This document shows, in pieces, positions 17,488 through 26,381 of a stretch of 64,000 nt of DNA. The notes beneath the pieces are model-generated. The model saw only the letters and a list, made by a program, of their open reading frames with translations, had not been told where the DNA came from and did no database searches. Origin of the DNA: Bog-950 sp964423405 (lineage in GTDB: Bacteria > Bacteroidota > Bacteroidia > Chitinophagales > LD1); NCBI GenBank assembly GCA_964423405.1, contig CAYREY010000015.1, forward strand, positions 3,718 through 67,717. The letters are read 5' to 3'. Numbering within the stretch: the first letter of the stretch is position 1; the number at the start of each line of letters is the position of its first letter. Both the position numbers and the translations under genes were made by a program.

Positions 17488-18986
17488 TAAAAACCTTCCA
17501 ATTCTGGTTGCCGGTACTTGAATGCCTTCTGTAGTACTTTAATCTCGTAAGGTAGCTTGTAAAGTTTGTTTTTATAGCGAAATGCAGAGGCAAGTTTCAT
17601 CATTCTACGCTCTGTAACCGATAATCTGGTGTCGGTTACAGTAGGGTAGTAGCCATTCAACACGGTTTCAAAATTTTTAATCTTATCTACCATTTCAGCG
17701 GTAAGCCATGGCGTTAAGGGGTTTTTTCGTAGATCAAATTTTTCCCAGGCTGGGTCCAGCCAGTCTTCCAGTTTTTCAGGGAACCTGAAACCACTTGCCA
17801 GTACTGCCTTGTACATATCACTACCTTCGGTTGGTACCGGGCTGTACACATAAATGATTATCTCTGTATCCGGGTTAGCCTGTTTTACCCGGGTAATGAA
17901 AGCAATGTCTTCATCAATTTGTTGCACTACTTTTCCGGGTGTTTCGGCTGGTAAGCCTAACACAAAAGAATACTCCGGTATTATACCAAACTTCCTAAGC
18001 CGTTCAGCAAACTTTAGTATTTGCTCTCCGGATTGTTTGCCTCCTTTGTCCATCTGTTTCAGTATGGTATCGTTTCCGGTTTCTGCACCAAAAAATATCA
18101 TTTTGCATCCCGATTTTCTCATCAGTTCCAGCGATTCATCGCTGTATTTGTCAATAGTATCGATACGGCCTTCGCCCCACCATACCATATCATCGTTCAT
18201 TATCAGCTTTGCAAACTCAACGGTGCGTTTTTCGCTTACAAAAAAATTATTGTCGTGAAACTCAATAGCATTTCCGCCATAAGTATCGCGCAGCAGCTTT
18301 ATGTTTCGGTATATCTTTTGAGCGTTTTGTCCTTTCCATTTTGCGTTGTAAATAGGCACAACCGCGCAAAACGAACAGGTAAACGGGCAACCAAAACTGC
18401 TATGATAGGCGATGGTTTTGGTACCCAGGTAGCTTTTACCCAAATATCTACTGATGGGGTAAAAGTTGTTTAGTTTTTCGTAAGGCAGGTCGTTCAACTG
18501 GTCCTGGTCGTACAGGGTATCTTTGGGGGTAATAATAATCTCATCGCCTTGCCTGAAAATCAGATTATTTATGCTGTTGTATGGTAGGTTAGTTTCAAAA
18601 TGTTCGAGCAATTTTGGGAAAGCATAATCGCCGGGGCCGTTAATTATCACATCTATATAACCAGATGTAATAACACTTTTATACTGATTGCTGGCAAAGT
18701 AGCCGCCCCATACAGTTTTTATGTGCGGATACTTTTCACTTATCATTCTTGTTACTGGTATAGCCTGCCTTAACTGTGGGCCAGGCATAACCGTGCAGCC
18801 AAACACAGTAAAATCACCACTATTCAGGTAGGAGGTTATTGTGGCTACAGGGTCCGATTCGATATTGCCATCAACTATTACCCAATCGTATTTAGGGGTA
18901 ATAGACGCAGCAATCTGCAGCACGCTGTTGGGTATTCGTGCTTTATAATTGTTACTACGCGGATTGAAAAGTAAAACCTTGCTCAA
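17487..18986 (-). CDS. B12-binding domain radical SAM protein
   Basis: 499 residues. The N-terminal ~130 residues are a cobalamin-binding-type Rossmann domain (VLLFNPRS, DWVIVDGNIE, VWGGYFAS at 92-99) but lack a clear DxHxxG motif. The radical SAM cluster CPFTCSFC has Cys at 200, 204 and 207, followed by WWGEGRIDTI, GCKMIFFGAETGND and EYSFVLGLPAETP, all typical of the BchE/HpnP/HpnJ-like class B group. The C-terminal ~100 residues form a helical extension. Such enzymes methylate unreactive carbons or perform ring and lipid chemistry. It is coupled to the methyltransferase gene downstream. The product cannot be named. Confidence 0.9.
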   Translation of the reverse strand: MSKVLLFNPRSNNYKARIPNSVLQIAASITPKYDWVIVDGNIESDPVATITSYLNSGDFTVFGCTVMPGPQLRQAIPVTRMISEKYPHIKTVWGGYFASNQYKSVITSGYIDVIINGPGDYAFPKLLEHFETNLPYNSINNLIFRQGDEIIITPKDTLYDQDQLNDLPYEKLNNFYPISRYLGKSYLGTKTIAYHSSFGCPFTCSFCAVVPIYNAKWKGQNAQKIYRNIKLLRDTYGGNAIEFHDNNFFVSEKRTVEFAKLIMNDDMVWWGEGRIDTIDKYSDESLELMRKSGCKMIFFGAETGNDTILKQMDKGGKQSGEQILKFAERLRKFGIIPEYSFVLGLPAETPGKVVQQIDEDIAFITRVKQANPDTEIIIYVYSPVPTEGSDMYKAVLASGFRFPEKLEDWLDPAWEKFDLRKNPLTPWLTAEMVDKIKNFETVLNGYYPTVTDTRLSVTERRMMKLASAFRYKNKLYKLPYEIKVLQKAFKYRQPELEGF

Positions 18987-19070
18987 TGACTGTATGTTGC
19001 ACCTGCAAGATGTGAAAAACCATGCTATGTTGCTATACCCATATTAAAGTTTTATTGTTGCTAACAGCAT

Positions 19071-20096
19071 TTGCGCAACACAGTGGTAAAACGTATCAGA
19101 TTTATATTTACAAGCATTTTGGTGACAGTATGCACCATTACTATAATGTTGCTGTTGCTTGAAATTGCTTTCCGCTACCAATTGTTTGATTTTTACGGTG
19201 TAGAGTTAAGGTCACTTAATAGTTCCGTTGATAAATCGCCCAAAGGGGAAAAAATACTTGTGTTTGGCGATTCATTTAGTGCTGCTAATAATGGGTATGT
19301 AACCATGCTGAGCGACTCTTTGGCCGGGGTTAGTGTTATAAATTCGGCTATACCAGGAACCAGCATGCGCGAGATGAGCTTAATTGCCCGAAAGAGAATT
19401 GATAAGTATGCCCCCGACGTACTTATACTACAGTTGTACCCCGGTAATGATTTGACAGATATATCTCACCCTGTCAACTACGATTCTGTTTCGATTTTGC
19501 GTAACCTGTATTGGCAGGCTGTTGACAACTGGTGCTCGCTGGGTTGGCTTAATTATAAGCTTGCAGGAGTAAGACAACTTGTTGACAATGAGCAGTATTT
19601 TGTTGTGCCACAAGCAAGCGATACTTTTTCAATTAATAACTACAGCAGCCGTGTGAAGCTGCTAATAAAGGCGGATCGTAGTTTTATTGTTAATAGTGCC
19701 TTGGTTGCAGTAGGTAAGTACAGTACTGCATTTGATAAACAGCTAAACTATATTAAATCTATTACAGCTTACTACAAGTCGGTTAAGCCCGATGGTAGGG
19801 TTGTGCTTTTGGTAGTGCCGCATTGTAGTATGGTCTCGCCGGTTTATTACCACAATTATCAATTGTTGGGTGCCGGTTTGAATGATTATACTGTTAGTAC
19901 CAGCATGTTTACGCACAAGTTGGCTGAGCGATTACCTGAATTATTATTGCTGGATGCTACTAAGGCTCTTGTACACAGAGAAAGGGCAGGCGGGCAGACT
20001 TATTATATGAATGATGAGCACCTGACCACGGTTGGCCACAAAACAGTGGCCGATACCTTAGTTAAAGTATTGTTGCCTATTATATCCGCATATTAA
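19071..20096 (+). CDS. SGNH/GDSL-type hydrolase-like membrane-anchored protein
   Basis: About 341 residues. An N-terminal signal anchor (FIFTSILVTVCTITIMLLLL) is followed by the SGNH block I VFGDSFSAA (GDS at 66-68) and, near the C-terminus, MNDEHLTTVGH, corresponding to block V with the catalytic Asp/His. The fold covers esterases and O-acetyl transferases; here it probably faces the periplasm and acts on O-acyl groups of a glycan. There is no ATG start: TTG at 19071 or GTG at 19083 are candidates, and the TTG lies within a TTTGCGCAA motif that may be regulatory, so GTG may be correct. Its stop overlaps that of the convergent ligase gene. Confidence 0.75.
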   Translation: MRNTVVKRIRFIFTSILVTVCTITIMLLLLEIAFRYQLFDFYGVELRSLNSSVDKSPKGEKILVFGDSFSAANNGYVTMLSDSLAGVSVINSAIPGTSMREMSLIARKRIDKYAPDVLILQLYPGNDLTDISHPVNYDSVSILRNLYWQAVDNWCSLGWLNYKLAGVRQLVDNEQYFVVPQASDTFSINNYSSRVKLLIKADRSFIVNSALVAVGKYSTAFDKQLNYIKSITAYYKSVKPDGRVVLLVVPHCSMVSPVYYHNYQLLGAGLNDYTVSTSMFTHKLAERLPELLLLDATKALVHRERAGGQTYYMNDEHLTTVGHKTVADTLVKVLLPIISAY

Positions 20097-21409
20097 CTAG
20101 TAGATGAGTCAGCTGGTTTGCTTTTTGAGCCAGTAGCTAATAATGTCAGGCCACAACACATCCATACCAGGGCTGAAATCTTATCATCGTGTATAAAGTT
20201 GTTTACTGAAGTGTGCATAAAAAATGTAAGTAATGCTGTAAGTATTACCAACATAATCTGTTCTTTACCTTTTACATAGTTATTTGCTGCCTGGAAAAGT
20301 GATAGCATAACTATTCCCAACCATAAAAAAAGGCCAACCAACCCCAGTTCGGTTAGTGCAGCCAGGTAATCTGAATGTGAATTGCCTCCGGTTCCTGCAC
20401 GCGCATCTGGTAGTGCTTCATTCAGGCTTATACGTGTCATCTCTTCCTTTTTTTGATATTTCAGGTATGTGAACTTGTACATGTTGTTTCCAAAGCCGGT
20501 TAAAGGTTTTTCTTTAAACATCCTCCACGCACATTTATATCTATTTAAACGTTCCAGGTTGGCTACATCGTATTTCCAGTTAAATGTAGATAGTAGCTGA
20601 TTGCTGATAGTTGTGTTTTTAATGTATTGCTGTTTCTGTAAAAAGAGGCTGGCAAGCAATAGAAACAATACCCCTGTAAGTGTACTTATAGCGCCAATTG
20701 CCAGCACCTTTCTTAAGTTTTGGCCATAGAAGTACAATACGGTGGAAATTGTAAAGCCGATAACTGTTGTTAGCCATGCTGCTCTTGAATACGAAAAGAA
20801 TAAACCGGCAGCTACTACCAATAGTATCGGTAATGTTATGAGGCGCTTACCCAAATATGTGGGTAGGGTACCGGGTTTAATGCAGAAATATACCCAAAAC
20901 GGGAACAAAACGGCCAGCGTGGCTCCGTAAAGAGGATGGTCGCGGTAGAAGGGCCGCATAGAAGCAGCTGAGAAATCTATAACAAACCCATAGCCTGCAT
21001 GCACGTATAAACCATGTAGCAGAATTGGTACTATACCAATAGTATATGCAACTATGCATTTTATATAAAATCCCGGCTTGTTTTTTTCAAGTAATGCAAA
21101 ACCCGCTACAAATACCAAAACATGCAGGGTTTCTATTAGTGTGTATTTGGCCGATACTACTGGCCTGGCAGAATAGGCACAACTAATCCATGACCATGCT
21201 ATGTACCCGGCAATAAACCAGAGTAATGGGTTTGTTGCCTGTTGTCGGGCTAACCGCCAGATATCTTTTGAATAATAAAGCAGCACCAGAGCAATAAATA
21301 TCTGTAAAGGCTCGCCGGGTATATTGATGCCAAAACCAAGGCTCAGATTTTCTATTGAATAAGGGAGGCTAAAAAAAAGTACCAGGTACAAAAAGCGAAG
21401 CAAAGCCAT
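20093..21409 (-). CDS. O-antigen ligase/polymerase family membrane protein
   Basis: The ATG at 21409 (MALLRFLYLVLFF) is preferred over a TTG 15 bases upstream; about 438 residues. Roughly ten to twelve hydrophobic segments, with a long periplasmic loop after the middle that carries the Wzy_C-type signatures: FFSYSRAAWLT, then WRMFKEKPLTGFGNNMYKF and GGNSHSDYLAALTELGLVGLFLWLG. The RxxW and GxGxN/H-x-D-Y-L patterns are those of WaaL/Wzy. It would polymerise or ligate lipid-linked glycans at the periplasmic face. It follows the glycosyltransferase gene by 22 bp on the same strand. Ligase versus polymerase cannot be told apart. Confidence 0.85.
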   Translation of the reverse strand: MALLRFLYLVLFFSLPYSIENLSLGFGINIPGEPLQIFIALVLLYYSKDIWRLARQQATNPLLWFIAGYIAWSWISCAYSARPVVSAKYTLIETLHVLVFVAGFALLEKNKPGFYIKCIVAYTIGIVPILLHGLYVHAGYGFVIDFSAASMRPFYRDHPLYGATLAVLFPFWVYFCIKPGTLPTYLGKRLITLPILLVVAAGLFFSYSRAAWLTTVIGFTISTVLYFYGQNLRKVLAIGAISTLTGVLFLLLASLFLQKQQYIKNTTISNQLLSTFNWKYDVANLERLNRYKCAWRMFKEKPLTGFGNNMYKFTYLKYQKKEEMTRISLNEALPDARAGTGGNSHSDYLAALTELGLVGLFLWLGIVMLSLFQAANNYVKGKEQIMLVILTALLTFFMHTSVNNFIHDDKISALVWMCCGLTLLATGSKSKPADSSTS

Positions 21410-21431
21410 ATTGAAAAATAACAATACCGCC

Positions 21432-22598
21432 TTAATTAGCTATATACAACATCACTTTTTCAGTTTCATCATCCCACCGGAAATTACGTTTCGTGTATTG
21501 TAAGGCATTGTTTACAAGGTTTTCTTTCAGGGTTTTATCGTTCCATAGCCGTTCAATATGGTTGCAGTATTCTTCGGTAGTGTTACCTATCAGCACATGC
21601 TCGTTATGTATCAGGCCCAGTGCATTAGCGGCAAGAGGAGAAACTACACACGGTAGCCCCATAGCCATGGCTTCCAGTATTTTATTTTGTATGCCTGTGC
21701 CCATTTGTAGCGGGGCAATAAAAATGGTAGAGGTTGCATACGAGCTACGCACATCGTCTACCCATCCGGTAACAGTTATATTGGGATTGCGTGCAAGAGC
21801 CAGCACCCGTTTGTCTGGCGAGCTGCCCGAAACAAGAAAACTAACCTTTCTACCTCTTTTAACCAGTGCCGGTATAATGCTTTCTGCTATATAGCAGGCA
21901 CAATCTATGTTTGGCAGGTAGTTCATATTGCCGTGAAATAGCAAGTCGTACTTTTGGGTGTGTTGTCGTGGGGAGAAATAACCGGTATCTACACCATTAT
22001 GTATTACCTGTATGTGGTTTTTATTATCGTGAGGAATCAGGTTCTTGTCCTGCTCTGAAATAATCAGGTGTTTGTTGAATCTTGAGAAGACAGTCTTTTC
22101 ATATTTTTTTAAGCGGCCAGACTCGACTTTGTACAACAAATGCATAAGTGTGCTGCTTTTGGCTGCCATACGTTCATAGCCTGTAGAGAACGCGTCCATA
22201 TAGTCCAGTACTTTAACCGGTGCTGCCACATTGGTGGCATATTCTGCTGTGCGTATCAACTGAAAAAAAGCCACATCCGGTTTAATCCGTTCAGCATGGC
22301 TACAGATACTATTATGAATATCTTTTTTATAAAAATATGCTGCCTGAAAAGGAATTGTTTGAAAAACTGCTTTAGTGCAATTCAGCAGGCTTTGATATTT
22401 ACTAAGTGTATAGAAGTGGGTTTCGGCGCAAAAACTATTTAGGTGCTCCTTCACATCAAACGGTACTGGTTGGTCTGATATACAAAACAGATATACCTGA
22501 TGATTGAGACAAATATGGCGTAGCATGTGATATGCCCGTAGCTTATCGCCCTTATTAAGAGGATAGGGGACCCGCGACAAAACCATCATTACTTTCAT
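21432..22598 (-). CDS. Glycosyltransferase family 4 (GT-B) protein
   Basis: 388 residues. The N-terminus MKVMMVLSRVPYPLNKGDKL with RAYHML resembles the EpsH-system sugar transferase group (PYPxxKGDK motif). In the C-terminal Rossmann half are GNMNYLPN, VTGWVDDVRSSYA, and the nucleotide-sugar site GTGIQNKILEAMAMGLPCV (the E-x7-E pattern region). It would add a sugar to a lipid-linked acceptor on the cytoplasmic face. It lies 13 bp after a terminator-like hairpin belonging to the upstream T9SS gene, and is probably co-transcribed with the downstream ligase gene. Confidence 0.88.
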   Translation of the reverse strand: MKVMMVLSRVPYPLNKGDKLRAYHMLRHICLNHQVYLFCISDQPVPFDVKEHLNSFCAETHFYTLSKYQSLLNCTKAVFQTIPFQAAYFYKKDIHNSICSHAERIKPDVAFFQLIRTAEYATNVAAPVKVLDYMDAFSTGYERMAAKSSTLMHLLYKVESGRLKKYEKTVFSRFNKHLIISEQDKNLIPHDNKNHIQVIHNGVDTGYFSPRQHTQKYDLLFHGNMNYLPNIDCACYIAESIIPALVKRGRKVSFLVSGSSPDKRVLALARNPNITVTGWVDDVRSSYATSTIFIAPLQMGTGIQNKILEAMAMGLPCVVSPLAANALGLIHNEHVLIGNTTEEYCNHIERLWNDKTLKENLVNNALQYTKRNFRWDDETEKVMLYIAN

Positions 22599-22611
22599 AC
22601 TGCTTAAAAAT

Positions 22612-22643
22612 AGAAAAGGGTTTCAAAGCTGAAACCCTTTTCT
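22612..22643 (-). terminator. Rho-independent terminator
   Basis: A 14-bp perfect stem, AGAAAAGGGTTTCA (22612-22625) with TGAAACCCTTTTCT (22630-22643). On the minus strand it follows the T9SS gene ending at 22661 and is only 13 bp before the glycosyltransferase start. Confidence 0.8.
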
Positions 22644-22660
22644 GTATGTTTTGGTGAGGA

Positions 22661-23713
22661 TTATTGGATGGTTAATCTCTTTTGAAATTCACTGGTGCCC
22701 GATTTTATTTTTACCAGGTAGATGCCTTTACTTAGTTTACTTACGTCGGCATTTAATGTTGCAGTGGCCGATTCGAGAGTAGATACAATCCTGCCATCGT
22801 AGCCAAGTATATACGCTGTGAAGCCTTTGCTTAAAGTAGTGGCTATTGTAATAGTGTTTGTTGCCGGATTTGGGGATACGTTAAACAAACTGCTTCCGAC
22901 TTCTTCAATAGCTGTTTGCGTATAGTTTAACGCTTCTGAAATAGATTTGCAGCCATTGGCATCGGTTATCTCAACTGCATAACTTCCGTTAGCGGTAGCT
23001 GTATAGGTGCTGCTAACTTCGCCGGCAATCAGGCCGCCATCTTTATACCACTGGTATGCTACAGCTACAGCAGAATTTGCTGTTAGCAGCGATCCGTTAG
23101 CGGAGATTGTTGGCAACGTCGGCAAGGCATTGTAGGTCAGGTTAAGCGTATCTGAAGGAGTATCGCCACAGGCATTAGTTGCAACACAAACATAGGTGCC
23201 GGTTGTAGTTGCGGCAAACGCCTGATTGGTGCCGCCGGTGGAGTTGCTGTTTCTAAACCATGCATATGAAGTTGCGTTGGTGGCGTTACAGGCAATAGCT
23301 ACAGGTTCGCCTTCGCACGCGGTCAGATCTCCGGAAGGTTGTATGCTAACTGAGGTTGGTTTGGTATTAACTGTAAAGCAGTTTACGCAGGTACCTGTAT
23401 AGCACGAGTTGCCAAATTGGTAACGCACAGTAAAATCGTAAGTGCCTGGAGTAAAGTTAGAGGGGATGGTTACAGATACCGTAACCGGAGGCGATGCCTG
23501 ACTTGCAGTGGGATTGTTTACCGCAATAACCCGGCTAGCGCCCTGATATACACCCGTAACTGCTGAACAAGGTGTACCTGCAGAGCCTGTTGTAGTGCCA
23601 GTGATAGTTATATCAAATGTACTGCCCGTGCAGCCATTATTAGGGCTAAGGCTTATCTGGGCATTTACTCCCAACACGGCTAAAACCAATAAAAAAGGTA
23701 AAAGTATTCTCAC
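22661..23713 (-). CDS. T9SS type A cargo protein with Cys-rich N-terminal and Ig-like domains
   Basis: The GTG at 23713 is taken as start: it gives the signal peptide MRILLPFLLVLAVLGVNAQ, and a perfect promoter (23736-23766) overlaps the only longer alternative (TTG at 23752). 350 residues. An N-terminal ~110-residue domain carries several cysteines and ends in CVNCFTVNT; it is shared with the upstream neighbour (23849-26344). Two Ig-like modules follow (CEGEPVAIACNATNATSYAW; YQWYKDGGLI), then a type A sorting domain (VSPNPATNTITI, YDGRIVSTL, GIYLVKI, RLTIQ). A surface or secreted protein inside a glycan locus. No enzymatic motif; adhesive role inferred. Confidence 0.82.
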   Translation of the reverse strand: MRILLPFLLVLAVLGVNAQISLSPNNGCTGSTFDITITGTTTGSAGTPCSAVTGVYQGASRVIAVNNPTASQASPPVTVSVTIPSNFTPGTYDFTVRYQFGNSCYTGTCVNCFTVNTKPTSVSIQPSGDLTACEGEPVAIACNATNATSYAWFRNSNSTGGTNQAFAATTTGTYVCVATNACGDTPSDTLNLTYNALPTLPTISANGSLLTANSAVAVAYQWYKDGGLIAGEVSSTYTATANGSYAVEITDANGCKSISEALNYTQTAIEEVGSSLFNVSPNPATNTITIATTLSKGFTAYILGYDGRIVSTLESATATLNADVSKLSKGIYLVKIKSGTSEFQKRLTIQ

Positions 23714-23735
23714 TTTGAAATAGAATTTGTTGTCA

Positions 23736-23766
23736 CAAATATATTTTAACAATTTTAAAAATCAAA
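23736..23766 (-). promoter_or_regulatory. Bacteroidota housekeeping promoter, perfect consensus
   Basis: On the minus strand TTTG (23766-23763), exactly 19 bp, then TATATTTG (23743-23736), matching TTTG-N19-TAnnTTTG in full. The predicted transcript start near 23729 lies just before the GTG at 23713. Confidence 0.75.
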
Positions 23767-23787
23767 AAAATAGTAATGTACCTCCGT

Positions 23788-23830
23788 AAAACAACAAATC
23801 CGCCTATTAGGTAGACGGATTTGTTGTTTT
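23788..23830 (-). terminator. Rho-independent terminator
   Basis: A 15-bp perfect stem AAAACAACAAATCCG (23788-23802)/CGGATTTGTTGTTTT (23816-23830), just past the stop of the 838-codon-frame T9SS gene and immediately before the next gene's promoter. Confidence 0.85.
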
Positions 23831-23848
23831 TATTACTGTAATAATGTT

Positions 23849-26344
23849 TTACTCAACAATCAGGCGCTGAGTGGTGGTTTGACCATTTTGGGCAATAACA
23901 CGTATAAAATAAATCCCTTTTTGCATAGGCTCTACATTCACCTGTAATGTATTGGTGGTAGCAGTGTACTTTGCAACTTCTGCACCAGTCAGGCTATAGA
24001 TGTTAGCATTAAAGCCTTTGTTAAGGTTAGTTCTGATAAACACCTCGCTTTTTGCCGGATTAGGCATTACTATGAATGAAACTTCAGCGTTAATGTTATC
24101 AACGCTCAGGTAAACATAATATAGTGGCGAAGAAGTGGCTTTACAACCGTTGGCATCTGTAATTTCTACCGTATAATTTCCGGTTGCAGTAGGTTCATAG
24201 AATGAATCGGTAACAGCTGATGTTACTGCGTTTCCTTCCAGAAACCACTGGTATGTAACAGCAGTTGATGACTGGGCACGAACACCGGTTGACACATTTT
24301 CTACAATTACAGGTGTACCCGGGTCGCTTACTACAATGGCAATGTCGCTTGCGGTTATATCTCCACAGGCTGTGTTTACAGTTACATTATAATTACCGCT
24401 TTGTGTTACAGAAATTGTTGCTGTAGTAGCACCGGTTGACCATTGGTAGCTATTGTAAGCCACGTTGAGCGATAGGTCGGCTGTATCTCCAAGGCAAATA
24501 GTATTGCCCTGTGCACTGCTAATAGCAGGTTGCGTAGGTTGTGGTTGTACTGTTACTGATATGGTGCCTGTGGCTGAGCAGTTAACAGAGTTGGTTGCTG
24601 TAACAGTATAGCTGGCATCTGCAGTGGGCTGAACCTGGCCGCCCGATACATTACCTGCTAAATCTGAGCTCCACTGATAATCGGTGATAGTTGCATTGGC
24701 AGATGTTGCATTGGCTGCAAGTGTTGATGATTGGCCTACGCATATAGCTGATGGGGTTGCAGTTGGAGCAACCGATGGGTTTTCGTTAACCGTAACTGCT
24801 ACAGCCCCTGTAGCCGAACAGTTGTCGGAGTTGGTTACAGTGATGTTGTATGTGGTAGATGCAGCCGGAGTAACATCACCATTTTCGCTGTTACCGCCTA
24901 TTCCTGCGCTCCATGCATACGATTGTATGGTTCCGCTTATGGGGGCAGCATTGGCGGCTAGTGTGGCTGTTTCGCCCTCACAAATTGTAGATGGGGTGGC
25001 GGTAGGGCTTACAGTTGGTGTAGCTCCTACATTTACCGTTACAGTGCCGGTGGCTGTACAGTTGTTGGTGTTGGTTACTGTAACTACATAGTTGGTAGTA
25101 TTAGAAGGTGAAACCGAGCCACCCGATATATTACCCAATAAACCGTTACTCCAGCTATAGTTTGATATGGCTCCACTGCCAGCAGTAGCATTCGCATTTA
25201 GTGTGCTGTTGCCGCTACCGTTACAAATACCCGGCGGAGTAGCTGAAGGTGCTGCCGTAGGTATATCATATACTGTAACCAGTACCGAGCCTGTAGCTGT
25301 ACAATTGTTGCTATTGGTAACTGTAACCGTAACAGTTGAGGTGCTTGCAGGTGAAAAACTACCACTGCTAACATTGCCACCAGGGCCTTCGCTCCAGTTA
25401 TAGGTGGTTATTGTTCCGCTGCCGGCTGCTGCGCCCGCTGAAAGAGTGGTACTTGAACCTGCACAGAAAGCCTGCGGGCTGGCTGTTGGGTTTACCGTGG
25501 GCGGAGTATTTACATTTACAGATACACTACCTGAAGCCGAACAGTTATTAGAGTTAGTTACAGTTACAGTATAAGTTGTGTTTGATACCGGACTTACCGA
25601 GCCGCTGGGTTGATTACCGCCAATGCCGGTGTTCCATGCATATGATGTTATGGTGCCACTGCCCGCTTGTGCGTTGGCCGATATAGTAGCGCTGCCTCCG
25701 TTGCAAATAGCGTTTGCCGTGCTGCCCGGTGCTACGGTTGGCTTGTTATTAACCGTTACAGTTAAAGAGTTTGAAGAGGTTACAGTTCCGCAACCATTTA
25801 TTGCATCGCAAGTATAGGTGCCGGATGAAGATGCCTGATAGGTGGAACTTTGAGCGCCGTTGATAGTAGCCCCCCCTATCCGCCATTGATAAGATGTGGC
25901 ACCTGTTGCGCTACAGGATAGCGTGGTAGTAGTACCCGCACAGATAGAAGCACCGTTGGAAGGCGAAACGGTAACGTTGGTGGGTGCTGTGTTTACTGTA
26001 AAGCAGTTGTTGCAGCTAATAACTGCTCCGCAAGCGTAGTTAATATTAAACCCGTAAGCGCCGCCTGTGAAGTTTGAAGGGATGTTTAAGGTGGCTGTAA
26101 CTATAGTGCCCCCACTTGCTGCACTAAAATTAGTTGCATTTAACACTACGTTGCCGTTAGTGGACAGACCGCCACCCGATATGTTACCACAGGTAGATGT
26201 AGGCACTTGACCTGAAGTGATGCCGGTTATAGTAACCTGAAAACTGCCACTACCTGCACAGGCACTGGAAGGGGATACTGTAATTTGGCTGTACCCTGCC
26301 AGAGCAGAGACTAGTAAAACTAATAATACAGCTAATTTTTGCAT
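23849..26344 (-). CDS. Multi-domain Ig-like T9SS type A cargo protein
   Basis: Start at the ATG at 26344 (signal peptide MQKLAVLLVLLVSALAGYSQ); an in-frame TTG at 26365 is part of a TAAATTTG promoter box. 831 residues. The N-terminal Cys-rich domain ending CNNCFTVNT is paralogous to that of the downstream gene. An Ig domain follows (CAGTTTTLSCSATGATSYQW), then five similar ~85-residue modules (IC-x-G, GSGTI-x-x-Y-x-W, GN-x-S-x-G, YTVTVTN-x-x-NC). An Ig module (ICLGDTADLSL) and an Ig-like tail come next, before the type A sorting domain (VMPNPAKSEVFI, GIYFIRVI, RLIVE). It lies directly after a ligase-TPR gene (37 bp). Probably adhesive; no catalytic motif. Confidence 0.85.
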   Translation of the reverse strand: MQKLAVLLVLLVSALAGYSQITVSPSSACAGSGSFQVTITGITSGQVPTSTCGNISGGGLSTNGNVVLNATNFSAASGGTIVTATLNIPSNFTGGAYGFNINYACGAVISCNNCFTVNTAPTNVTVSPSNGASICAGTTTTLSCSATGATSYQWRIGGATINGAQSSTYQASSSGTYTCDAINGCGTVTSSNSLTVTVNNKPTVAPGSTANAICNGGSATISANAQAGSGTITSYAWNTGIGGNQPSGSVSPVSNTTYTVTVTNSNNCSASGSVSVNVNTPPTVNPTASPQAFCAGSSTTLSAGAAAGSGTITTYNWSEGPGGNVSSGSFSPASTSTVTVTVTNSNNCTATGSVLVTVYDIPTAAPSATPPGICNGSGNSTLNANATAGSGAISNYSWSNGLLGNISGGSVSPSNTTNYVVTVTNTNNCTATGTVTVNVGATPTVSPTATPSTICEGETATLAANAAPISGTIQSYAWSAGIGGNSENGDVTPAASTTYNITVTNSDNCSATGAVAVTVNENPSVAPTATPSAICVGQSSTLAANATSANATITDYQWSSDLAGNVSGGQVQPTADASYTVTATNSVNCSATGTISVTVQPQPTQPAISSAQGNTICLGDTADLSLNVAYNSYQWSTGATTATISVTQSGNYNVTVNTACGDITASDIAIVVSDPGTPVIVENVSTGVRAQSSTAVTYQWFLEGNAVTSAVTDSFYEPTATGNYTVEITDANGCKATSSPLYYVYLSVDNINAEVSFIVMPNPAKSEVFIRTNLNKGFNANIYSLTGAEVAKYTATTNTLQVNVEPMQKGIYFIRVIAQNGQTTTQRLIVE
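24480..25780 (-). repeat. Five tandem Ig/PKD-like coding modules
   Basis: Modules begin at the segments for NAICNGG, QAFCAGS, GICNGSG, TICEGE and AICVGQ, about 250-265 bp apart. They share the GSGTI...YAW...GN...G core. Boundaries approximate. Confidence 0.65.
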
Positions 26345-26362
26345 GGTATATATGGTTTTATG

Positions 26363-26370
26363 CAAATTTA
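26363..26370 (-). promoter_or_regulatory. Candidate -7 box (TAAATTTG)
   Basis: A perfect TAnnTTTG on the minus strand, 18 bp before the ATG at 26344. No TTTG is found 19 bp upstream, so this may be a weak or secondary promoter inside the operon. Confidence 0.35.
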
Positions 26371-26381
26371 TAAATACCGTG

